Origin: Fallopia convolvulus
Lineage: Eukaryota; Streptophyta; Magnoliopsida; Caryophyllales; Polygonaceae
Length of the DNA: 64,000 nt
Assembly: GCA_964016875.1 (NCBI GenBank)
Contig: OZ024729.1
Location: 21,224,494 to 21,288,493, forward strand
Direction of reading: 5' to 3'
Positions 57,791 to 64,000 of the stretch are shown here, piece after piece. Below the pieces are notes generated by a model. The model was given only the letters and a program-made list of their open reading frames with translations. It searched no databases and was not told the origin of the DNA. The first letter of the stretch is position 1. Each line of letters opens with the position of its first letter. Both the position numbers and the translations under genes were made by a program.

Positions 57791-58367
57791 TGTTTTTTTT
57801 ACCATATTACGAGATCTTCCACAATCCGAAAGATCTCGTTAAAAACGGAAATAATAAAATATCCTAGAAATAAAAATAACTAGAAGATCTTTTATAAGAT
57901 AAGATCTTTACAAAAAGGAATAAAATCAAAACAAATAAATGCAAAAATAAATAAAAATAAAATAACAAGATATGTATCCAAAAATAACACAAGAGATCTC
58001 AAAAATAATCTCGAAATCTAGGGTTTCCGGATTCGGTGCGGGGTTGGCACGAGGCTGCTGCGGATCGGCGTGTTGATGGCGCACTGCTGGTGCAGTACTG
58101 CAGCGCCGGGACTGCGCCAAGACTCGGGTCTGGCACGCTGCTGCTGGCTGGGCGCCGGACTCGCGCGCATGGTTGGTATTTCGGCCTTTTGGAGGGGCAA
58201 ACGACGTCCGATTTGGGCGAATTTTATATGCCCGGACTCGTATCGAAAAGACCTACAGGATTCTGGAAGAAAATTGCAGAAAAAGATTTTTTTTCAAAAA
58301 TCTGGACAGAAGTGTCGACTTCGTTTTTTTTGTAGGGACGGAGAAGGAACTGTTCGAACCGCCTAAG

Positions 58368-58379
58368 CTCTGATACCAA
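58368..58379 (-). promoter_or_regulatory. Primer binding site, initiator tRNA-Met
   Basis: Minus strand TGGTATCAGAGC, two bases inside the LTR at 58381; the standard plant copia/TRIM primer site. Confidence 0.95.
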
Positions 58380-59149
58380 TTGATGCGACCCTCGAATGGA
58401 AAGGGGCGGATCTAGGCTCGAAATGCCCGGATCTTCTCCGACAATAGTAACCGGATAAATACGAGACCACAAAGTGGACTCGCTTGGCTTAATCTTGACG
58501 TAAATATTATAAGGGGGCGTCGCTCCTTTATATAGAGGAGTCCACACGAAACCCTAGAAGCTAGTTGGGAGTGGACTAGGGTTAGCAACATGCTAGGCCC
58601 AACATCCAAGCCCAAAATACTATTAATAGTAACTACTAAACATAGAAAGTTGCAATCTAACCCTAATGGCCTAATGGGCCTTATGATAGCTTCATGGGCC
58701 TGCCTCTTAAGCAGAAGAGAACACACGCCCAAAATAGTAAAGACGGAATGTAAATGACGGAAATAGAAATAATAATATAAATAATACATAAATAGACTAA
58801 GTCCTAATCCAAGGGGGTCTCCAAGGTCTAGGACGTCTCGGGTCCGTAGGAGCTGGATCCGAGCTAGGGCAGACTCGCATCAAGAATGAACAAAGAATCT
58901 ACTTTTCAAAGTAGATCTTAAGAATAGGACGTTGTCCTCTTCTTGCACACATGTTGTTAAGATCATATTTATAAATCAAACCACAGTTTATTATTTCAAC
59001 CATAAGCAATTACATGATCGACTTTAAGCAATCAAATCATAATCTATAACCCTTTAATCAAGGTTCACACACATACATAAATTTAAATCAAACTTTCTAT
59101 GCTAATACAACACACATGTTGTTAAAAGGAAACTACGATCTTGCATATA

Positions 59150-59655
59150 TCAAGCACGGCGCCTAACGCCACATAATGAGAAATAAACCAGCCTTATTGG
59201 CCTACGATCCCCATAGATATTTGCCCAATAGGTGCCACTAACAGCGGCTCCTCCATTCCCTAAAGGCTTGGCCTTAGGGACGCTCATCCTAGGCTTGGCA
59301 CATGTGTGCTTTGCCTTAGACTTCGTGCGCCTCTTGAAACTCGAGTACCCTTGCCTTCCCTCATGTCCATGATTAGGATCATGAGCCTCCATAGGCTTGG
59401 AGGGTTGAGGTGCAAGAACCTCCTTTCCCTTAGCACTTTCAAGATTGGGTTCAATTCTCACGTTAGTGATATACCAATCCCAAAACGCCATGCTTCGGTT
59501 GTACTCGCTAGCCCACTCATCGAAGTCTTGGAGCCCTCCGCTGTCCACTTCATTTAGCCTTATGGGACTAAGGAGTTCGATCTTGACTTCTCTCAAGTAA
59601 GAGGTCACGTCATCAACCGTTTTATCCCCTCGTTTATCCAAATCCTCAAACTTAA
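59150..59655 (-). CDS. Unrecognised ORF of the large element
   Basis: Frame open from the right terminal repeat, but a plausible 3' splice site (TTTTGTTAAG before TTTGAGGATTTGG, near 59652) suggests the exon starts there at FEDLDKRGDKTVDD. About 168 residues: acidic/hydrophobic first half (SYLREVKIELLSPIRL, DEWASEYNRSMAFWDWYITN), then a Lys/Arg-rich half (SSFKRRTKSKAKHTC) and a C-terminus ending RRRA. No motif I can name. Position next to a terminal repeat fits a gag-like or leader protein. Confidence 0.35.
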
Positions 59656-59707
59656 CAAAACAAAGACAACAATACAAAATAACATAAACATAATATTCGT
59701 TGAAGAT

Positions 59708-61598
59708 TGTTGATTTTAGGGGTATAAGGAATAGCATTTTGCAAAGTCCAGTTGAAGTAAAAGTAGGCCCTTGTAGATCCAAAGGATAATCAAGGCGGTT
59801 TGAGTAGACCCCGAAGGGTAATCTCGTGAGTAGACCCCAAAGGGTAGTCTTGTTTGGGTGTAGACCATAAAAGTAATCACCACCGACCAATTAAAACAAT
59901 TTATAAAGTTGTCTTGGATAATGGCAACGAGTCACTCATATAAATCGAGTTTTCCTTCAATGAATATTGCCCCTATCTATGCCAAGGGATTCCGCAATAT
60001 TTTTGCGAGATAAAACGTTCCAACAATGACAATAGAAACGTTGGCAAGGCGATTCTATCAAGAACAAAAACGTACCTTGTTTAATCCCCATGATTCCTCT
60101 TCTTCCTTCACATGGACGAAGTCATCTTGCCATGGATCTTATGGTTCTTCCTTCACTTGGATGAAACCATCCAACCATGGATCTTGAGGTTCCTCCTTCA
60201 CTTGCACACATGAAAGACGCTCCATGATATCACACGAATGTGTTTGATTTTCTTGTGAAAACACTCGCTCACACAAACCCTAGTCTTCACCGACTACTAG
60301 TGTGTAATGGCACTGATTTTGTGTCTTGCTATCTCCTCTCCATGGACGCCAATCATCCTTTAAATAAGCGTTAAGGGGCTATCCAAAAGTCGGTTATGAG
60401 AGGTTACAAATCGGTTGAGAAGTTGAGAGAAAATAGGAGAAAAACTAGGAAGTTAGTTGGTAGTTTAATAACCAACTTCATCCTTATACAAACTCTCTCT
60501 CCTTGTAAACCTTTTTAGGCATCCAACTCATCCCAAAAGGAGTCCAATGATCCGTCCAAATCCAGCTCAAAAAGGCCCATGGAATTGGTCCAAAACTCCC
60601 TTACAAAAGCCCAATCCAAAGCCACATGTGCGGCCCATTCTCTTGCCCACATGTGCGGAGCCCATCAAGCCCAAAGCCACACCCCATGGGCTGGCCCACC
60701 ATGGCCCATGGAAAGCTAGCATGGCTAGGCACCTAGCTAGGTCACCTACCTAGTGTAGCTAGCCCTTAGCTAGTTGAGCTTGCATCCAACTAGTAGAGCT
60801 GGCTTGAGCTGAGTTCCAGATCGTTGAGCTGACTTACAAGCTATTTGAGCTAACTTTAGCTAGTTTGAGCTTCTTTGAGCTAAACCCTAGCCACATGAGC
60901 TTTCTACGAAGCTAGTTCTTTGAGTCAAGAGCTTAGTTAAGCTTTTAGAGCTAACTTTAAACTAGTTTGAAGCTTCAATACTCCTTTCTAGCATTCATAA
61001 CTATGTGCCAAACTATTCTCATGCTTTGGTCTTTGTATAAAACATTCACCAAGCTTAGAGAAGCTTCCAAACATTCATTTAAACTTGCACAAAGCTATAA
61101 GATGCTCTTTACTTTGCTCAAAACCAAAACATAGCTCAATATATGTACTCGGCACCTTGTGCCTAATCCCTAGGTGCGTCGTAAGCATCACAGAATAGCC
61201 ACACATACTTGATCATGCCATCGTCAAGGCGTAGGCGAGCCCTAGCATCCCGCATGCTCGTGTCACCACCCTTGCATCGTGCAAGAGCACACCACGCACC
61301 GGCGCACCTGACCGTGCATCGTTTCTTGTGCCGCTTGCCATGCGTCGGTGTGCCTAGTCCGAGCGTTCGCTTATGTCGCATCTTTGCCAACAAGGCGTGC
61401 CCTTGGCCATGCGCTATTGCATATGAGATTCCGTGCCTCGGTATCGGTGTGCATCTCTTTGATTTTCCTTTTCTATGACCACTTTACTTCTCTTATCATA
61501 TCATGGCAAGTCACATAGTCTCAATCGACATTTCTTTGTGACTTCTTTTCCTCCACATGCATACAATGGGATTGATGACTTTTCACAAATCACCAACA
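59708..61598 (-). repeat. Right terminal repeat of the large element
   Basis: Partner of 51235-53156. Begins TGTTGATTTTAGGGG, ends CACCAACA, followed by TCTAT. Confidence 0.8.
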
Positions 61599-61603
61599 TC
61601 TAT

Positions 61604-62010
61604 TTGAGGTTCGAGATCTTTTGAGGGTGGCTTGTTGCTTATTTATGACCTTCTTACAAGTGTGGGAGAGTTACTTTTGAGCGACTTTTTATTGATCTTC
61701 TCTTGATTGTACCGCGGTCTTTACGATTGTTTCAACATGTCGATCTTCAACAAGCAAGATAGTTCTTGAGTTAGAGATGTTTTTCGACCCTTGCAACATT
61801 TGAGTTTCTTCCCTATTTATAGGCTTTTGGGAAGTGAAGTTTCCACCATTATCCGATGTGGGATGCGTGAGCTGTTGCTATTTGTCTGGTTGAAAGAGAG
61901 GCTATTGACGATTTGTTAGAGAAGGGTGGTCTTTGATTGGTTGAGCAGGCCGATTGTGTTAGTTTTTGAACATGCGCGACTTTCTCCCTTGCCGATGTTT
62001 GACCTTCGAA
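61604..62010. other. Flanking stretch, no gene
   Basis: Starts TTGAGGTTCGAGATCTTTTG, similar to the flank at 51110-51160. No domain or repeat structure beyond that. Confidence 0.35.
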
Positions 62011-62280
62011 TCTTCTCTAACTTGGATCGCTTGGCTTGTCCACTTTATGCCTTAGTGGGAAGTGTGCAATGTTTGGACTTCAGATCTTCTCTGACTTGGA
62101 TTGTTTTGCTTGTCCACTTCCCACCTTAGTGGGAAGTGCACGATGTTTGGCCTTCAACTCTTCTTTGACTTGGATTGTTTTGCTTGTCCACTTCCCGTCT
62201 TAGTGGGAAGTGCGCGATGTTTGCCCTTCATCTCTTCTATGAATTGGATTGTTTTGCTTGTCTACTTCAGTTTTTTGGAT
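62011..62280 (+). repeat. Tandem repeat, 74 bp, about 3.7 copies
   Basis: Units begin TCTTCTCTAACTTGG-like at 62011, 62085, 62159 and 62233, exactly 74 bp apart; the last is partial. Each holds CCACTTCC...TTAGTGGGAAGTG, a small hairpin. Confidence 0.95.
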
Positions 62281-62484
62281 GGGTGCAAGAAAACTCTGGG
62301 AGTGACCCGGAACCTTGCTCTTTCGGCTTCATCTCGCAACTTGTTCTTTTTGTTCATACACCGTTATTTTCGTGCACCATCACAACCCCATGGCTTGTGG
62401 TTCAATGTTGAGGATCACAAGGCATAACTGCACGGTTATAAGTCTTTTCCCTTTTTTCCTCGAGGCTCATTGCCATCTCAACCA

Positions 62485-62588
62485 GCGTGACGCAAGGTTA
62501 CAATTGTCGAATTATTCAAGGTTTCTTTACTGAGATTTGAGGTCTCTATCTAATGAGGTTTGAGACCTCTCCAATTACAACGAGATTA
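62485..62588. repeat. Direct repeat flanking the large LTR element (right copy)
   Basis: Matches 51080-51181 in the same orientation (GAGGTCTCTATCTAATGAGG core). See the left copy. Confidence 0.6.
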
Positions 62589-63130
62589 TTCATCCTTAGT
62601 GTTTTTCCTGGGAGGACATTTGTTGTGTACTTGCGGATCTTGGGCTTTTCCCTAGATGGGCTTTGAGGATGCTGGGCCCATAAAGGTGTTTAAGGGAGAA
62701 AGGTCCACTATCCTTTCTTATAAATGCCACACTTGCCCTTCTACTTTCTCCTTCCTGCTTCATCTTCCACACATAAATTCTCTCTCTCTTTTGTGACTCT
62801 TCGGCTTCCGGCGACCAAAAACGAGCAACACCATCGACCGCGGCCGTACATCGCCTCTCCCGCATCTATTTCTTCGACAAGTAAGTATCTTTCCTTCCTT
62901 CAACTCACTTTTTAGAGGTTTATTCTCTTTTTCTCTTCTCGCCCTGAATGGAGGCAGTGTTTTTTCGAGTTCCACGCCGGTGTCACGGTAGGGGAAGGCG
63001 GGGGTTAGGTTGTGCTTTGGTGGTCCGATGATGGGTTCGACCCTTTCGGGTGTTTGCCTGGCGGTCCATTGGGCGGATGAGTTCTTAGCTAGTTTGATTT
63101 TTCAATTTTGAATGTTCTTGGGAAGTCTAA
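62589..63130 (+). promoter_or_regulatory. Promoter/leader-like segment
   Basis: TTATAAATGCC (about 62719) is TATA-like, followed by a CT-rich leader and a consensus-like 5' splice site ACAAGTAAGT at about 62878. No coding exon recognised after it; it may be the front of a degraded element. Confidence 0.3.
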
Positions 63131-63717
63131 AAAACATTTAGAAAAACGGTTTTGACATCCATTTGCCATATTTCATAATAATATGCGACAATAGCCAGGA
63201 TTATCCTAATGGATCTGATTATGACAACTAGTGAAAATGTCTCATCATAGTCAATATATACCATGAATATGTCTAAAACCATTGTCAACTAGTCTTGCCT
63301 TGTAAACATATACATTTTCATCCTTGAAAGTTTTGAGTTTGAAAATCCATTTGCTTCTTATGGGTTTTACCCCGTTTGGCAAATCTACCAAGTCCTATAC
63401 TTGATTTTCAAACATCGAATCCATTTCGGACCTCATGGACTTAAGCTATTTCTTGGAGTCTAGGCCCGTCACCACTTGCTTATAGGTAGAAGGCTCACTA
63501 TGTTCTAACATAAAAACATCAAGGATTACATTCAAGATGAAATCATCATAACGTCTTGGTTGTACCCTTGGAATTTCCGATATACGAGTGGGTTCAACTA
63601 GTTCAACTATTGGATCAAGAATAGTGTCCACAATTGCTTGTGGATCCTCTTGTTCTGGTTCTTGGATGATTTAGGGCTCTAGGCCTTCATATACTATCAA
63701 CTCTTCCTCGACATCAT
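63131..63717 (-). pseudogene. Ty1/copia reverse transcriptase fragment
   Basis: Minus-strand frames from about 63631 leftward give the linker before RT (PRVQPRRYDDFILN), then RSKWIFKLKTFKDEN, YKARLVDNGF and IWQMDVKTVFLN-type sequence, the first conserved blocks of plant copia RT (canonical YKARLVAKGF and QMDVKTAFLNG). Several frameshifts and stops break it, and it ends near 63131 without the YxDD block. The Athila-like LTR at 63718 cuts its upstream side. Dead fragment of a copia element. Confidence 0.88.
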
Positions 63718-64000
63718 TGTTGAGAGGGTTTCTTGACAACAAATAAATTTATAATCAAGACCCCGCTGAGTACAGGGGAGTCAGGTTCGTCCACGAGAGA
63801 AATTCAGTATCAAGTTCTGTTCTTACTTAGAGCGCAAGTAAGAGAGAAAGTACGGATTTTTATATCAATAAAGAGAAAATATAAGGTTTAGGGTATCCCC
63901 ACAACAATAATTATGCATGCAAACGCTAATGAAACATAAAGATCATGCCTTTATCACAAAAAGTCGCTAACTTTCGTCAACTAAGCAAGTAAATCAATCA
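63718..64000 (-). mobile_element. Athila-like LTR, partial, at right edge
   Basis: Starts TGTTGAGAGGGTTTCTTGAC and matches the ends of the LTRs at 48075 and 1322 in reverse (CAAGACCCCGCTGAGTA). Being the reverse of an LTR 3' end directly next to copia sequence, it is the 3' LTR end of a minus-strand element or a solo LTR reaching beyond the window. The preceding 5 bp, ATCAT, would be the target duplication. Confidence 0.8.

Larger units (their letters stand above)
56232..58882 (-). mobile_element. Complete non-autonomous LTR element without pol, 2.65 kb
   Basis: LTRs at 56232-56864 (633 bp) and 58381-58882 (502 bp, lacking about 131 bp present in the other). AGAAT flanks both sides (56227-56231, 58883-58887). 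Minus-strand primer site TGGTATCAGAGC at 58368-58379 complements initiator tRNA-Met. Polypurine AAGCGGGGGAGAA sits beside the left LTR. The 1516 bp interior codes only an Arg/Pro-rich frame. Size is between TRIM and LARD elements; primer type suggests a copia-like partner. Confidence 0.92.
51235..61598 (-). mobile_element. Large LTR-type element with 1.9 kb terminal direct repeats
   Basis: Terminal repeats start TGTTGATTTTAGGGG at 51235 and 59708. The right copy ends ATCACCAACA at 61598. TCTAT flanks both sides (51230-51234, 61599-61603). The left copy stops matching after CTTTTCACAAA (53156), so its inner end is rearranged or the right copy has lost sequence. I assign minus orientation weakly, from the ORF next to the right repeat. 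No tRNA primer site recognised and no pol, so the superfamily is open. Interior holds a complete small LTR element at 56232-58882. Confidence 0.7.

Overview
The window is plant nuclear DNA, and essentially all of it is transposable elements nested in one another. The evidence is GT-AG introns, plant-specific element families (Athila-like Ty3/gypsy with a tRNA-Asp primer site, Ty1/copia, MULEs with MuDR-type and FAR1-type transposases, hAT- and MULE-type MITEs, a small LTR element without pol) and AT-rich spacers. A eudicot seems likely; I cannot name the species. I see no confident host gene. The only cellular-type RNA gene is a truncated tRNA-Glu.

Region 1-16.7 kb. A minus-strand Athila-like gag, primer site and complete LTR run off the left edge (1-2829). 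Then come a GC-rich minisatellite, AT-rich sequence with three families of 225-250 bp tandem repeats, a 364 bp hAT MITE with 8 bp target duplications, a copia RNase H remnant, the tRNA-Glu pseudogene, SINE-like tRNA heads, and three more terminal-inverted-repeat elements (12104-13357, 13543-14265, 14894-15453).

Region 16.7-49.75 kb. A compound of two related MULEs lies between inverted (TA)n(GA)n tracts. Element I (about 16764-24930) carries a small gypsy-polyprotein-like ORF and is interrupted by a complete MuDR-type MULE (17885-23899). That MULE has 110 bp terminal inverted repeats, an intron-containing transposase with PB1-like, MULE, SWIM and zinc-knuckle parts, and a convergent two-exon GRF zinc-finger gene. 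Element II (about 24936-49726) carries a Ulp1-type cysteine protease gene rightward and a FAR1-type transposase gene leftward, both decayed. The FAR1 gene is split by a 14 kb Athila-like element (34109-48075; 1344 bp LTRs, TSD ACACC). That element is itself split by a second gypsy element (36517-43518; TSD CTCCC) rearranged into LTR-gag-LTR-gag-LTR. Order of events: FAR1/Ulp1 MULE, then the Athila-like element, then the second gypsy element, then its tandem duplication.

Region 49.75-64 kb. A large element with about 1.9 kb long terminal direct repeats (51235-61598; TSD TCTAT) holds a complete 2.65 kb non-autonomous LTR element (56232-58882; TSD AGAAT; initiator-Met primer site; polypurine tract; no pol). 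After it come a 4 x 74 bp tandem repeat, a promoter-like segment, a copia reverse-transcriptase remnant, and the edge of another Athila-like LTR.

The most unusual signal is a repeated regulatory-looking module in the gypsy elements: two 10 bp palindromes (consensus TCGNTANCGA) with starts 20-22 bp apart, about two helical turns. I place 14 copies across LTRs, leaders, coding parts and 3' regions of the Athila-like elements, and the nested gypsy element has the same architecture with a different core (TCGGNCCCGA-like). The MULE pair shows a second motif amplification, TTTGTTCAT repeated with a frequent 21 bp period, plus FHY3/FAR1-type CACGCGC sites just inside the ends of the FAR1-type element.
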